A stretch of DNA of 64,000 nt, taken from contig JAQUPQ010000018.1 of the NCBI GenBank assembly GCA_028716525.1, forward strand, positions 1 to 64,000, written 5' to 3'. The notes beneath the pieces were generated by a model, which saw only the letters and a program-made list of their open reading frames with translations, was not told the origin of the DNA and ran no database searches. This document shows positions 1-10,309 of the stretch, piece by piece. How positions within the stretch are numbered: position 1 is the first letter of the stretch; every line of letters begins with the position of its first letter. Source of the stretch: Terriglobia bacterium (lineage in GTDB: Bacteria; Acidobacteriota; Terriglobia; JAIQFV01). A program made the translations under genes and the position numbers.

Positions 1-250
1 TGTACGCGCGGATCGAATCCAATTGAAGGCGGGAGATGATGCGGCCATGGTCAGTTGGTTTAGAGTGAATCGACTGCCGCCTTTGGCGTTCGATCATGCG
101 GCCATATTGAAACGTGCTCTCGCTTGTCTTCGCCGCCGCATGGGCAGTTCTTCGAAATAATTTTCGGCTATGGGGGTAATCGGTCAGAGACTCAAGAAGC
201 GCGGCTTGAGGATTGGGCTTGAGTTGTTCAGCGGGAGTTGGGCTTCAAAA

Positions 251-1870
251 TCAGCGATGTGCGGAAGGAGATTGCGCGCATCGAAAGCCGATGTCTTCAG
301 CCGGGGAGTTGGGGTCGCGATAGCCGCGGAACCCGTTTCTTGAAAAAACCCATTGGGTTTCAAAAGAGCCCCCGCGGACAACTTTGGAGCGTTGCCCATA
401 ATCGACTTCAGGATAATCGTTGTCAGGATAAGCCTGGTACCAATCCGCAATCCACTCCGAGACGTTTCCTCCCAGACCCTGCACGCCAAATGCACTGACA
501 TCTCCGGAATCGGCCGTGACGGCCACGGCGTCGCCACGATTACTTTCGGACGTGTCGGTCAACCGAGCCTCAAACTTATTGCCCCAGGGAAAATTCAAAC
601 CCGATGGCCCACGGCCGCTGAATTCCCATTCCGCCTCTGAGGGGAGACGTTTTTCCACAAAAGCGCAGTAGGCGGCCGCGTCGAACCAGGAAACCCCGGT
701 GACGGGATAATCGACTCGATCCTCCGGCGCAACTCCGTTGTTCCAGTTGCGCGGGGGTGTGCGATGTGTGGCTTCGACAAACCGTTGGTACTGGCCATTC
801 GTGACCTCGTATTTGTCGATATAGAATTCATTGACGTGCACCATGTGTTCGGGCATTTCATTTCGGAACTTGGCGGTCTTCCGTCCCTCGCCCATCATGA
901 ATTCGGCAGCCGGAACCAAAACCATGGGCGTCACCCCGAGACTGCCGCTCAATCGCCCTGATGCCCGCGGCTTCGGAGCGGAAGGGGTTTCGCGGGGAAC
1001 AATTGCGGCCGAGCGGGAAGTAGTGCGGGGCGGGGTTACGGGTGCTTCGCGCTCCTCCGCTTCCATCACCGGAGGCGGAACCATGTCTTTCCATACCATG
1101 GTCGACATGACCATGCGAGGGGGCACCCTTCGCGGAAGGATGTTCAGGAAAATGGCGTGATCAAAATCCTGTCGTGCCGCCAGGTAAAGGTGTTGGCATT
1201 GTGGGTCATCGGGATCCAAGGTTAAGGCCTTGGCCGCATATTCTTTGGCCAAGTAATACTCCCTTCGATTCGACGCCGAAGCCGCTGCGGCCTTGTAATA
1301 GTCAATTTGCGCTTTGAGGAGGTTTTTCTCAGAGAGGGTATTCTCAATTTCCAACAGCCGGGTCTTGGCCAACGGATCGTTGGGAACCAATGCCAAGACT
1401 TGCTCATAGGCGGCCTTGGCTTCTTCCAGTTTGCCGCTTTGATACAACAAAGTGGCCCGCTCCATGATGGCGAGAGCTTCGGAGGCGCGCTCCGGGGAAG
1501 GCAGCGGTTGAGGGCTGGCGGGTTCCTTCGGCGGTGGGGCGGATACCTCTTTGATTTCAATCTCTGCGGAGTACGAAGTTTTCAGTTCGCCGGTCATCTT
1601 TTCGATGTGAGCTGTGGAATCGACGGGAGTGACATCGATGATGGTAAGCGTGGCCGGAACAATGGTGCGTGTTGTTGCGCCCAACTTGATTTGATAAACC
1701 ACCGAGCCGTGATCCCCCACGGAAACTCCGGATTCCAGCCCGCAGCTTAAAACAACCTGGTCTTTTTCAATGGCGGTGATGGGGCACTTGATCTTCTTTG
1801 CCAGCAAGGGGGCTTGGGGGCACAAGATCAGAATGAAGAAGATTGCCTTAGTCTTTAACTTCATACTCAT
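251..1870 (-). CDS. Exported TPR protein with C-terminal SUMF1/FGE-type domain
   Basis: The 539-residue product opens with a hydrophobic signal peptide ending near LLAKK. A small beta-rich region with a GVSVGDHGSVV segment follows, then TPR-like repeats at about residues 125-235 and a Pro/Arg-rich linker. Residues about 310-535 form a formylglycine-generating-enzyme fold (LVPAAEFMMG, YEVTNGQYQRFVE, PVTGVSWFDAAAYC, LPSEAEWE, VVRGGSF, GFRCA). The block after VVRGGSF reads FSRNGFRGYR and lacks the Cys that FGE enzymes use in catalysis, so I infer a binding or structural role. It overlaps the upstream PEGA gene by 23 bp, so the two are probably co-transcribed and both envelope-located. Confidence 0.85.
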   Translation of the reverse strand: MSMKLKTKAIFFILILCPQAPLLAKKIKCPITAIEKDQVVLSCGLESGVSVGDHGSVVYQIKLGATTRTIVPATLTIIDVTPVDSTAHIEKMTGELKTSYSAEIEIKEVSAPPPKEPASPQPLPSPERASEALAIMERATLLYQSGKLEEAKAAYEQVLALVPNDPLAKTRLLEIENTLSEKNLLKAQIDYYKAAAASASNRREYYLAKEYAAKALTLDPDDPQCQHLYLAARQDFDHAIFLNILPRRVPPRMVMSTMVWKDMVPPPVMEAEEREAPVTPPRTTSRSAAIVPRETPSAPKPRASGRLSGSLGVTPMVLVPAAEFMMGEGRKTAKFRNEMPEHMVHVNEFYIDKYEVTNGQYQRFVEATHRTPPRNWNNGVAPEDRVDYPVTGVSWFDAAAYCAFVEKRLPSEAEWEFSGRGPSGLNFPWGNKFEARLTDTSESNRGDAVAVTADSGDVSAFGVQGLGGNVSEWIADWYQAYPDNDYPEVDYGQRSKVVRGGSFETQWVFSRNGFRGYRDPNSPAEDIGFRCAQSPSAHR

Positions 1871-2621
1871 CTTTATTCAGCGTAATGGTTTTTTCGCCGG
1901 GCTCTTCCAGGGGTCTTCGTGCCTTCGATTTGGGAGCGTCCGCCAGGAACCCCGCTCGCAGCAGTTCTTCCCGGTGTTCCAACTCCGCCAAAAACGCGGC
2001 ATCGCCGGTGGCTTTGGAAGATTCGATGGGAAGTGGTCCGCTGGGTTCCAGATGATCTGCCGCTCCGGCCTCCAATGAATCCTGCATCTGAGCCGGCCGC
2101 AGAATCCCAAATTGGGTTTTCAAAAAGAAGAAAGTAATAATCAAGGCGCAAATCGCAATGACGGCTACGGACACGTACAGAATATTGCGGTGATCGCCGG
2201 TGGCGGGCTCTTTTGCCGCCACGGGAGCCGCCGCAGGAATGGGCTGTGAGCGCGGGGTACTCGATGAAACCGCAGGCGATTGTGAAGGTTTTCGGCCGGG
2301 CTGCGGACGTGCCTCACGCGGAGGCGGAACTTCTCGGCGAATCGCCGCCAATTCGAAGAACGCTTCGGAGGTATGGTTGGGGAGAATCTCGATGGTCCGG
2401 CTCTCGGAACTAAAGCCTGATTTCTTGATCGTGATCATGAAACGCCCATCGGGGAGCTGATCGATGTGCAAGCGGCCGCGTGCATCCGCATTGCCGATCA
2501 ATGTCCCGTCGAGGTAGACCTGTGCATGGGGAGCATTGGAGCGGATTTCGAGTTTGCCTTCGGCGATTAGACTTCCGCTCCAGAGGCAAAGAACGGAAAT
2601 AAGGAAAGCTAGATGTCTCAA
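1848..2621 (-). CDS. PEGA-domain membrane protein
   Basis: The 257-residue protein has an N-terminal signal peptide (LAFLISVLCLWSGSLIAEG). A PEGA domain follows at about residues 22-90 (LEIRSNAPHAQVYLDGTLIG, DGRFMITIKKSGF). Next come a Pro-rich linker, one membrane helix at about residues 145-168 (YVSVAVIAICALIITFFFL), and a polar C-terminal tail. PEGA domains are surface or periplasmic beta modules often tied to sorting or kinase-linked proteins. It is the first gene of a two-gene operon with the SUMF1-fold protein. The 262-bp gap upstream separates it from the divergent polysaccharide locus. Confidence 0.85.
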   Translation of the reverse strand: MRHLAFLISVLCLWSGSLIAEGKLEIRSNAPHAQVYLDGTLIGNADARGRLHIDQLPDGRFMITIKKSGFSSESRTIEILPNHTSEAFFELAAIRREVPPPREARPQPGRKPSQSPAVSSSTPRSQPIPAAAPVAAKEPATGDHRNILYVSVAVIAICALIITFFFLKTQFGILRPAQMQDSLEAGAADHLEPSGPLPIESSKATGDAAFLAELEHREELLRAGFLADAPKSKARRPLEEPGEKTITLNKDEYEVKD

Positions 2622-2883
2622 GGTTTGTGCGTTCAGAAGCGCAACTTCCGTTAGTGCTTATATCATAGACACTCCCGGCCATAAAGGAGTTTGTTGAAAA
2701 GCCTTCGAGTGCGTGGATTTATCGAATGAAAGTGTGTAGAATGCCCATCCATTGGAGATCTCAGAGGCTCAAGAACAGATTACACGGGGTTGACTTCACT
2801 GCGGATAACTTTAAGCATTCTTAATCAACTTAACTTTGGAGATTGCCCCCGGGCGGTTTTGACGTTCAGGAGGCGAAATTGAA

Positions 2884-3987
2884 ATGATGAAAGACGTGGC
2901 TAAGGAATTTAAGGGCCGCACGGTGTTCGTAACCGGAGCCGACGGGTTTATTGGCTCGCATTTGACGGAAAAACTGGTGGAGTATGGAGCCGACGTGAGG
3001 GTGTTTGTTCGCGCCACCTCCAGCGATGAGTTGCGAAACATCCATCATCTCCGCGATAAAGTTCGGGTCTACCGCGGCAACCTCATCGATAAGCATTCCG
3101 TCGACCTGGCCGTTCGAGATTTGAAAGAGGGTCACGAAACCATCATTTTTCATTTGGCGGCTCAGGCGCATGTGGGCGAGAGCTGGGAGCGGCCGTACGA
3201 TACCATGTATTCCAATGTGGTCGGCACATTGAACTTGCTGCAATCCGTCATCGATAACGACATCAAGATTTTCAAGTTCGATACGGCCGGGACATCCGAG
3301 GAGTATGGAAACATCAAGGAAGACGTCCGGCACCATCACGATTTCGACGAGAACGGGAGCGTCATTCTGCACGAGCGCTCGCCCATCAATCCCAAGAGCG
3401 TTTATGCCACCTCCAAGCTGGCCTCTGATTTTTTGACCATGAATTTTTACGATGCCTATCGTTTGCCGGCCGTCACCACGCGAATGTTCAACAATTATGG
3501 GCCGCGGCAGAATCCCCGTTACGTGACCGGAACCATCATCAGTCAGGCCCTCAAGCGCGACACCATTGAGCTGGGATATGTCAAAGCCAAACGTGATTTT
3601 TGTTTCGTGGAGGACGGCATTCACGGGCACATGCATGTGGCGCTCTATGGGCATCCCGGCGAGGTTTACACCTATGGGCAGGGCGAGAACATCTCGATCC
3701 AGGACTGGTTTCAATTGATTTTGAAAATCGGTGAGCGCGAAGGCTTTTGGAAGAAGAAACCGCTTCAGATTGCGGAACAGCGCTTTCGACCCGGCACGAG
3801 TGACGTGGAGGAATTGCTTGTGGGTTATAAGAAAATCAACCAACTCAGCGGATGGGAACCCAAATTTTCCTGGGAGGAAGGAATTCTCCGGACCATCCGT
3901 TGGTATGCCGAGAACATGCACAAATGGATCGGCCGCGTCGATTGGGTGCAGCCCGAGCGGGTGACCGATAAGGCCACCCTGGTTTGA
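2884..3987 (+). CDS. NAD-dependent epimerase/dehydratase (GDP-mannose 4,6-dehydratase-like)
   Basis: This extended short-chain dehydrogenase has the Rossmann motif GADGFIGSH at residues 18-26, HLAAQAHVGES, and the YxxxK pair Y174/K178 (VYATSK). RMFNNYGPRQ and a conserved FCFVEDGIHGH segment are also present. The acidic residue expected near the active site is supplied by TAGTSEEYG. A strong ribosome site (CAGGAGG) sits just before ATG 2884; ATG 2887 is equally possible. It probably makes a 4-keto-6-deoxy sugar nucleotide or epimerises one. The following fucose-synthase-like gene favours GDP-mannose as substrate, but the sequence alone does not settle this. First gene of the polysaccharide locus. 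Confidence 0.85.
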   Translation: MMKDVAKEFKGRTVFVTGADGFIGSHLTEKLVEYGADVRVFVRATSSDELRNIHHLRDKVRVYRGNLIDKHSVDLAVRDLKEGHETIIFHLAAQAHVGESWERPYDTMYSNVVGTLNLLQSVIDNDIKIFKFDTAGTSEEYGNIKEDVRHHHDFDENGSVILHERSPINPKSVYATSKLASDFLTMNFYDAYRLPAVTTRMFNNYGPRQNPRYVTGTIISQALKRDTIELGYVKAKRDFCFVEDGIHGHMHVALYGHPGEVYTYGQGENISIQDWFQLILKIGEREGFWKKKPLQIAEQRFRPGTSDVEELLVGYKKINQLSGWEPKFSWEEGILRTIRWYAENMHKWIGRVDWVQPERVTDKATLV

Positions 3988-4096
3988 GCCGGGCATGCGG
4001 CCCAAGCGAAATCGTTGCGGCGCCGCTGCGGATAAACAGGTTTGCTTCCTCGGTGGATGTTTTCAATCACTTCTTTCCATAAAAGGTATTAGTTGA

Positions 4097-5056
<960 letters not shown>

Positions 5057-5060
5057 GTCC

Positions 5061-6521
5061 GTGTCCTCCAGTCCCACCACCCGGCAAACTCAACTGCAAG
5101 CTTATTTCGATGCCTTGGCCCCCCAGCGAAACCGCTGGAAGCGGCGCAACGCCTATTATTATCGCGAGCTGGAACGATTCTTCATCTTTGCAGTGCCTCC
5201 CGGCAGCCGGGTGTTGGAAATCGGCTGCGGCACGGGCGACTTGTTGAATGCAGTGGCTCCTGCCTACGGGGTGGGGATCGATTTCAGCCCGGCCATGATC
5301 GAAATAGCGAGAAAGAAGCACCCCCATCTGAAATTTTGCGTGATGGACGGTCAGGGTTTTGAGCTCGATGAAACCTTTGATTTCATCATCCTGTCGGATC
5401 TCATCGGAGATCTGGAGGACGTGTTGGAAGTTTTCCGAAGATTACATCGGGTATGTTCGGCCGAGACCCGCATTGTCATCAGCTATTACAACTATTTGTG
5501 GGAACCGCTTCTCAAGTTCGGCGAGAAGCTGCACCTCAAAACCCGCCAGGGCCTGCAGAACTGGCTGCCCATGGCGGTGGTCCGAAATCTGCTCTACCTG
5601 AGCGGATTCGATACCGTAAAGCACGGGACCCGCCTCCTGTTTCCCAAATACATTCCGATCGTGTCGGTCTTTCTGAATCGCCTGGTGGCGCCTCTGCCCG
5701 TGATGCGCCAACTCTGTCTCGTGGAATATCTGGTGGCGCGTCCGGATCCGACCAGCGAGGAAGTGCGATCTCCTCGCGGACGGGCGGCGACGAATGAACT
5801 GTCGTGCAGCGTTGTAATCCCGTGTCGAAATGAAGTGGGGAACATTCAAGAAGCGGTGGAACGAACGCCGTCCATGGGGTCGCACACCCAATTGATTTTT
5901 GTCGACGGCAGTTCCACCGATGGAACCGTTGAGAAGATTCAGGAAATGATGAAGCGGTATGAAGCTCAGAAAGACATCAAACTGATTCTGCAGGGCAACG
6001 GCGTCGGGAAAGGCGATGCCGTCCGCAAAGGCTTCGCCGCCGCCACGGGCGATGTGCTGATGATCCTCGACGCCGATCTCACGGTGCAACCCGAAGACCT
6101 GCCCAAGTTTTTCGACGCCATTGTTTCCGGGAAGGGAGAATTCATCAATGGGTCGCGTCTGGTTTATCCCATGGAAAAACAGGCGATGCGGCTGTTGAAT
6201 CTGATCGGCAACAAGTTCTTCAGCTTGCAGTTTTCGGGTATTCTCGGACAACGCATCCGCGACACCTTGTGTGGAACCAAGGTTTTGACGAAACGCAATT
6301 ACGAACGCATCGCCGCCCAGCGAAGTTTCTTCGGCGACTTTGATCCCTTCGGCGATTTTGACCTGCTGTTCGGGGCCGCCAAACTGAATTTGAAAATCGT
6401 GGAAGTGCCGGTTCGGTATCATGACCGCACCTATGGTGAAACCAAGATCAGCCGCTTCCGTCACGGTTGGCTCCTGCTGAAAATGGCGGCAATGGCTTTT
6501 TTAAAATTTAAATTGAATTAG
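5061..6521 (+). CDS. Fused SAM methyltransferase-family 2 glycosyltransferase
   Basis: I place the start at GTG 5061, 4 bp after the previous stop, because upstream in-frame codons lie inside fcl and code for unrelated sequence. The 486-residue product has a class I methyltransferase domain with the SAM loop VLEIGCGTGD at about residues 51-60. A dolichol-phosphate-mannose-synthase-like GT2 domain runs from about residue 248: SVVIPCRNE, FVDGSSTDGT, the metal-binding LILDADL near 335, and FGDFDPFGDFDL. No strong membrane helices follow the GT2 domain. Probable role: transfer and methylation of a sugar on a surface glycan or its lipid carrier. Confidence 0.85.
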   Translation: MSSSPTTRQTQLQAYFDALAPQRNRWKRRNAYYYRELERFFIFAVPPGSRVLEIGCGTGDLLNAVAPAYGVGIDFSPAMIEIARKKHPHLKFCVMDGQGFELDETFDFIILSDLIGDLEDVLEVFRRLHRVCSAETRIVISYYNYLWEPLLKFGEKLHLKTRQGLQNWLPMAVVRNLLYLSGFDTVKHGTRLLFPKYIPIVSVFLNRLVAPLPVMRQLCLVEYLVARPDPTSEEVRSPRGRAATNELSCSVVIPCRNEVGNIQEAVERTPSMGSHTQLIFVDGSSTDGTVEKIQEMMKRYEAQKDIKLILQGNGVGKGDAVRKGFAAATGDVLMILDADLTVQPEDLPKFFDAIVSGKGEFINGSRLVYPMEKQAMRLLNLIGNKFFSLQFSGILGQRIRDTLCGTKVLTKRNYERIAAQRSFFGDFDPFGDFDLLFGAAKLNLKIVEVPVRYHDRTYGETKISRFRHGWLLLKMAAMAFLKFKLN

Positions 6522-6589
6522 AAATGGGGCGAGCCCTTGATTCGCCCGGTCGACCTCGATCCCCGAAGAGCGGAATTTAATTAAAAGTT

Positions 6590-7351
6590 ATGATCCCAAA
6601 ACTCCGCCCGGCACCCTCTCAGGAGTTTCTAGAGACGCAGGCCCGTTATTTTGAGGAAGCGGACTCCCTGAAATACAGCCACCAGACCCGTCACCCCTAT
6701 ATTATGAAGTCCGAGCGTGCCTTGCTGGATCCCATCCAGTTGCAGGAAGGCCAGAAGTTTTTGGAGGTAGGCTGCGGTGAGGGTGGAAATTTATTTTTTC
6801 TGAGGTCGTCGAAGGCCGAGTTATTTGGCATTGATTTGTTTCCCGGGAAGCTATGGTTTGCGGAGCGCGAACTGCCGTCCTGCAAGTTTGTGTGCTGCGG
6901 TGTGGAGCTCCTTCCTTTTCGGGACGGCACGTTTGATGTGGTGCTGTGTCGGGACGTGTTGCATCACCTGCCCGATCGCGAAAAGGCTTTGCGGGAGCTG
7001 CTGCGCGTCTGTCGACCCGGTGGTCAAATCGTGATCATCGAACCCAACGGAAAGAATCCGGTCATTCAGATTCAAATCTGGTTGCTCAAGGCGGAACGCG
7101 GCATTCGCCGGAATTCGCCGGAGTCTATGGAGAATTTACTTTTTCACGCCTTCGGATCAAAGCCGGTGATGAGAATGCGCCAGCCTTTGCCCGTGTTCCG
7201 AATGGTCTTGCATTACCGGTTTGGGATTCCCCGGGTGGGATATTGGAAGTTCGTCCAAAAGGGATTCGATTTTCTCAATGTGATCTTTGAGAAGATTGTG
7301 CCGACGAGAAGATGGGCCTTTCTGGTTTTCGAACATCGAAAGAGCGCCTAG
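6590..7351 (+). CDS. Class I SAM-dependent methyltransferase (type 11)
   Basis: The 253-residue protein has motif I FLEVGCGEGG at about residues 57-66, followed by FGIDLFPGKL. LLPFRDGTFDVVLCRDVLHHL and LRVCRPGGQIVIIEPNG complete a Methyltransf_11 fold. The substrate is not visible. Its place inside the polysaccharide locus, downstream of another methyltransferase, suggests a sugar or lipid-carrier target. No close homology to the methyltransferase half of the preceding fusion is apparent beyond the shared fold. Confidence 0.8.
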   Translation: MIPKLRPAPSQEFLETQARYFEEADSLKYSHQTRHPYIMKSERALLDPIQLQEGQKFLEVGCGEGGNLFFLRSSKAELFGIDLFPGKLWFAERELPSCKFVCCGVELLPFRDGTFDVVLCRDVLHHLPDREKALRELLRVCRPGGQIVIIEPNGKNPVIQIQIWLLKAERGIRRNSPESMENLLFHAFGSKPVMRMRQPLPVFRMVLHYRFGIPRVGYWKFVQKGFDFLNVIFEKIVPTRRWAFLVFEHRKSA

Positions 7352-7560
7352 GTCATCGGCTCGGAGCGACGAGGCATTGATTTTCAGCTCCGAAGTTTCA
7401 GGTCGGGGAACGCTTTTCTCACCTTCCTTATTCAGAAAAGTAATGCGAAAATGGTGTTGCGTCGGGCATTTTTCTGCCGGGTGATGGAGTGGAAAAATCC
7501 GACGATTTCATGACGGCTTGGAGAGCCGGGGGAATGGGGACAAAGACGAGTACGATCGCG

Positions 7561-8688
7561 ATGAAGGTGCCTTCGGTGGATCTCCGGGCGCAGTACGCCG
7601 ACATTCGCGAGGAAATTCAGGCTGCCCTACAAGAGGTTCTCGAATCCCAACAGTTCATATTCGGGCCGAAAGTGGAGCAGTTCGAGCAGGAGATGGCCCG
7701 CTACTGCGGAACGCAATACGGCGTGGGTGTGGCCTCGGGTACGGATGCCTTGTTGCTCAGCCTGAAGGCGGTCGGTGTCGGACCCGGCGATGAAGTCATT
7801 ACTTCGCCTTTCAGCTTCTTTGCCACGGCCGGTGCCATTCACAACCTCGGTGCGGTTCCTGTCTTTGTAGACATTCAGCCGGATACCTTCAATCTGAATC
7901 CCGAGCTGATTGAAGCGAAAAGGACCGCTCGAACCAAAGCGCTCCTCCCGGTGCATCTGTTTGGACAATGTGCCGACATGAAACCGGTGTTGGACATTGC
8001 CCGGCACCATGGATTGCCGGTGATTGAAGATGCCGCGCAGTCCATCGGAGCGGAGTACTGCCTGGATGGATTGTGGCATAAGGCCGGGTCCCTGGGCGAC
8101 CTGGGTTGCATCAGCTTCTTTCCTTCAAAAAATCTGGGAGCATTCGGTGACGGGGGGTTGGTGGTTACCGGGCGCCAGGAATTGGACGATCAAGTGCGAC
8201 TGCTGCGGTTTCATGGGGGCCGCACTAAGTATGTTCATGAGCGCGTCGGCTACAATAGCCGTCTGGATGCCCTTCAAGCTGCGGTGTTGAGTGTCAAGTT
8301 GAAGCATTTGGATCGCTGGGTGGAGGCGCGGCGCGCCCACGCGGCGACTTACGACCGATTGTTGGGAGCAAGCGCATGGGATTCCGCGGTGGTGCCGCCA
8401 CTCATTCGGGATTACGCCAAGTCTGTCTTTAATCAATATGTCATCCGGTGCCACCGCCGGGACGCCCTGAAAGAATTTTTGGAGGAGCGGGGAATTTCTA
8501 CTGCAGTCTACTATCCGGTTCCCCTGCACCTCCAACCCTGCTTCAACGATCTGGGCTACAAGGCGGGAGACCTTCCTGTCGCTGAAAAGGCCTGCCGGGA
8601 GGTTTTGGCGTTGCCGATCTATCCCGAGCTGACCGAAGAGATGCAGAATTACGTAGTAACGCAAATACGAGATTTTTATCGCAAGTGA
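7561..8688 (+). CDS. DegT/DnrJ/EryC1/StrS sugar aminotransferase
   Basis: This PLP-dependent aminotransferase has GVASGTDALLLSL for cofactor phosphate binding, VIEDAAQSIGA, and FFPSKNLGAFGDGG, where K190 is the expected PLP lysine. The family aminates keto-sugar nucleotides such as dTDP-3-keto or UDP-4-keto sugars. I chose ATG 7561 because MKVPSVDL is the usual N terminus; GTG 7489 and ATG 7534 (preceded by GGGGGA) are alternatives. It indicates an amino sugar in the surface polymer. The preceding 209 bp has no clear gene. Confidence 0.88.
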   Translation: MKVPSVDLRAQYADIREEIQAALQEVLESQQFIFGPKVEQFEQEMARYCGTQYGVGVASGTDALLLSLKAVGVGPGDEVITSPFSFFATAGAIHNLGAVPVFVDIQPDTFNLNPELIEAKRTARTKALLPVHLFGQCADMKPVLDIARHHGLPVIEDAAQSIGAEYCLDGLWHKAGSLGDLGCISFFPSKNLGAFGDGGLVVTGRQELDDQVRLLRFHGGRTKYVHERVGYNSRLDALQAAVLSVKLKHLDRWVEARRAHAATYDRLLGASAWDSAVVPPLIRDYAKSVFNQYVIRCHRRDALKEFLEERGISTAVYYPVPLHLQPCFNDLGYKAGDLPVAEKACREVLALPIYPELTEEMQNYVVTQIRDFYRK

Positions 8689-8750
8689 TTTTGGGATGGC
8701 CTCCTCAAAGAGGCTTCGGGATTATCGAAGGGCGAGGTCGGTTTGACGCA

Positions 8751-9272
8751 ATGACGAGTCTTTCTGAGGATTTGGCCTGGTACGCCATATGGACTGCCAG
8801 CCGGCACGAAAAAGTCGCCAATGCAGAACTTTCAAAGAAGGGTTTGGAGACTTTTCTGCCGCTGGTCAAAGTCCTCAGCCAGTGGAAAGATCGGCGCAAA
8901 ATTATTGAAAAACCGCTTTTCGCCGGATATTTTTTTGTTCACACGGGTTTGGAGAAACGGCTCATGATTTTGAAAACCACAGGCGTGGCCCAGATCGTGG
9001 GTATCAACAATCGCCCCGCATCCATTCCCGATCAGGAAATAGAGAACATCCGCATTTTGATGCGATCGGATTTGAAAACCAATCCTCATCCCTTTTTGAA
9101 GATCGGACAGCGCGTTCGGGTGCGGACCGGCGCTCTTCAGGGTTGCGAGGGCATCCTGATTCGAAAAAAGAATATTTCAACTTTGGTTTTGTCGATTCAG
9201 TTGTTGCAACAGTCGGTGGCGGTTGAGATTGACGCCCTCAACGTCGAACCCGTGCTGGGCGGCTCGCGATAG
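8751..9272 (+). CDS. NusG-like transcription antitermination protein (UpxY/RfaH-type paralogue)
   Basis: The 173-residue protein begins MTSLSEDLAWYAIWTASRHE, a NusG N-terminal (NGN) domain with the W-Y-A-x-x-T/S signature. It ends with a KOW-type domain (KIGQRVRVRTGALQGCEG). Specialised NusG paralogues of this size sit in polysaccharide loci and help RNA polymerase read through long operons. I prefer ATG 8751 on domain grounds; GTG 8685, overlapping the previous stop, would add 22 unconserved residues. I found no JUMPstart/ops element upstream. Its position in mid-cluster rather than first is unusual. Confidence 0.85.
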   Translation: MTSLSEDLAWYAIWTASRHEKVANAELSKKGLETFLPLVKVLSQWKDRRKIIEKPLFAGYFFVHTGLEKRLMILKTTGVAQIVGINNRPASIPDQEIENIRILMRSDLKTNPHPFLKIGQRVRVRTGALQGCEGILIRKKNISTLVLSIQLLQQSVAVEIDALNVEPVLGGSR

Positions 9273-9376
9273 GGTCACTCGTGAAAAGTTCGGGGGTTCA
9301 GGGCTATCGATATGAAGTCTGGTCGCGTCGCGAACAAGAACCCGGATAAAGTTCACCTTGGGGAAATCAAGCAACT

Positions 9377-10309
9377 ATGAAAGTGTTGATTATCGGCGCT
9401 AACGGGCAACTGGGGAGCGAACTGGTCACGGCCTTTGAAAGGGATGTGGTGGTGGCCTTGGCGCACAAAGATTTGGATATCACTGACCACGAGGCGAGCG
9501 CGCGTTTGTTCGAGCGGGCCCGCCCGGATGTGGTGATCAATACCAGCGCCTATCATCAGGTCGATTTGTGCGAGACGACGGCCGGGAGGGCCTTTGAAGT
9601 GAATGCTTTTGCGGTGCGTCATCTGGCCCAACTCTGTCGACAGCACGACGCCCTCTTTCTTCACACCTCGACAGATTATGTCTTCGATGGCTCCAAAGGC
9701 CGCCCGTACCTCGAGGAAGATGCGCCCAATCCCCAAAGCGTCTACGCCACGGCAAAATTGGCGGGCGAATATTTTGTGCGTCACGAGTGTCCTCGGCATT
9801 GGGTGGTGCGCACGTGCGGTTTGTTCGGCGATGCCGGCCGGAGCAGCAAGGGCTACAACTTTGTGGATCTCATGTTGCGGCTGCAGAAGGAGCAAAAGCC
9901 CATTCGCGTGGTCAATGATCAGGTGCTCGCACCCACGCGGGCCCGCGAAGCGGCCCGCAAAATGTACGAGTTGATTCAATACGAACGCCGACATCGGAGC
10001 GGCGAAAACTTGGGGTTGGAATCTCACGAACTTTACGGTATTGTTCATATTACGGCCAAGGGCGAATGCTCCTGGTTTGAATTCGCCCGGACCGTTTTTG
10101 AAGAAATGGGTCTCACCGCCAACTTGAGCCCCACTACTTCAGAGAAGTTCGGAGCCGCCGCCAAGCGACCAAGCTACTCGGTTCTGGCACACGGGAAGCT
10201 GGCGCAATTGAAGATGGATGACATGGAAGATTGGCGGGACGGATTGCGGATTTACCTGGCCGAGAAACGAGCTGCAGCTCCTCATCCCGGACCGGTATTG
10301 GCGTCTTAG
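9377..10309 (+). CDS. rfbD: dTDP-4-dehydrorhamnose reductase (RmlD family)
   Basis: The 310-residue protein shows MKVLIIGANGQLGSEL (NADPH loop G7xxGxxG13). PDVVINTSAYHQVDLCE, HTSTDYVFDG and the catalytic pair Y123/K127 (VYATAK) follow. RmlD reduces dTDP-4-keto-L-rhamnose to dTDP-L-rhamnose, the last step of the pathway. RmlA, B and C are not in this window, so they must be elsewhere if the pathway is complete. Last gene of the first sugar locus. Confidence 0.88.
   Translation: MKVLIIGANGQLGSELVTAFERDVVVALAHKDLDITDHEASARLFERARPDVVINTSAYHQVDLCETTAGRAFEVNAFAVRHLAQLCRQHDALFLHTSTDYVFDGSKGRPYLEEDAPNPQSVYATAKLAGEYFVRHECPRHWVVRTCGLFGDAGRSSKGYNFVDLMLRLQKEQKPIRVVNDQVLAPTRAREAARKMYELIQYERRHRSGENLGLESHELYGIVHITAKGECSWFEFARTVFEEMGLTANLSPTTSEKFGAAAKRPSYSVLAHGKLAQLKMDDMEDWRDGLRIYLAEKRAAAPHPGPVLAS

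Noticed and set aside
2622-2883. JUMPstart/ops element in front of the polysaccharide locus
   Set aside because: Only GGGCGG-like sequence is present; the ops core GGCGGTAGC is absent.
9273-9376. 22-codon GTG-started frame between the NusG-like gene and rmlD
   Set aside because: Too short and without ribosome site or conservation evidence.
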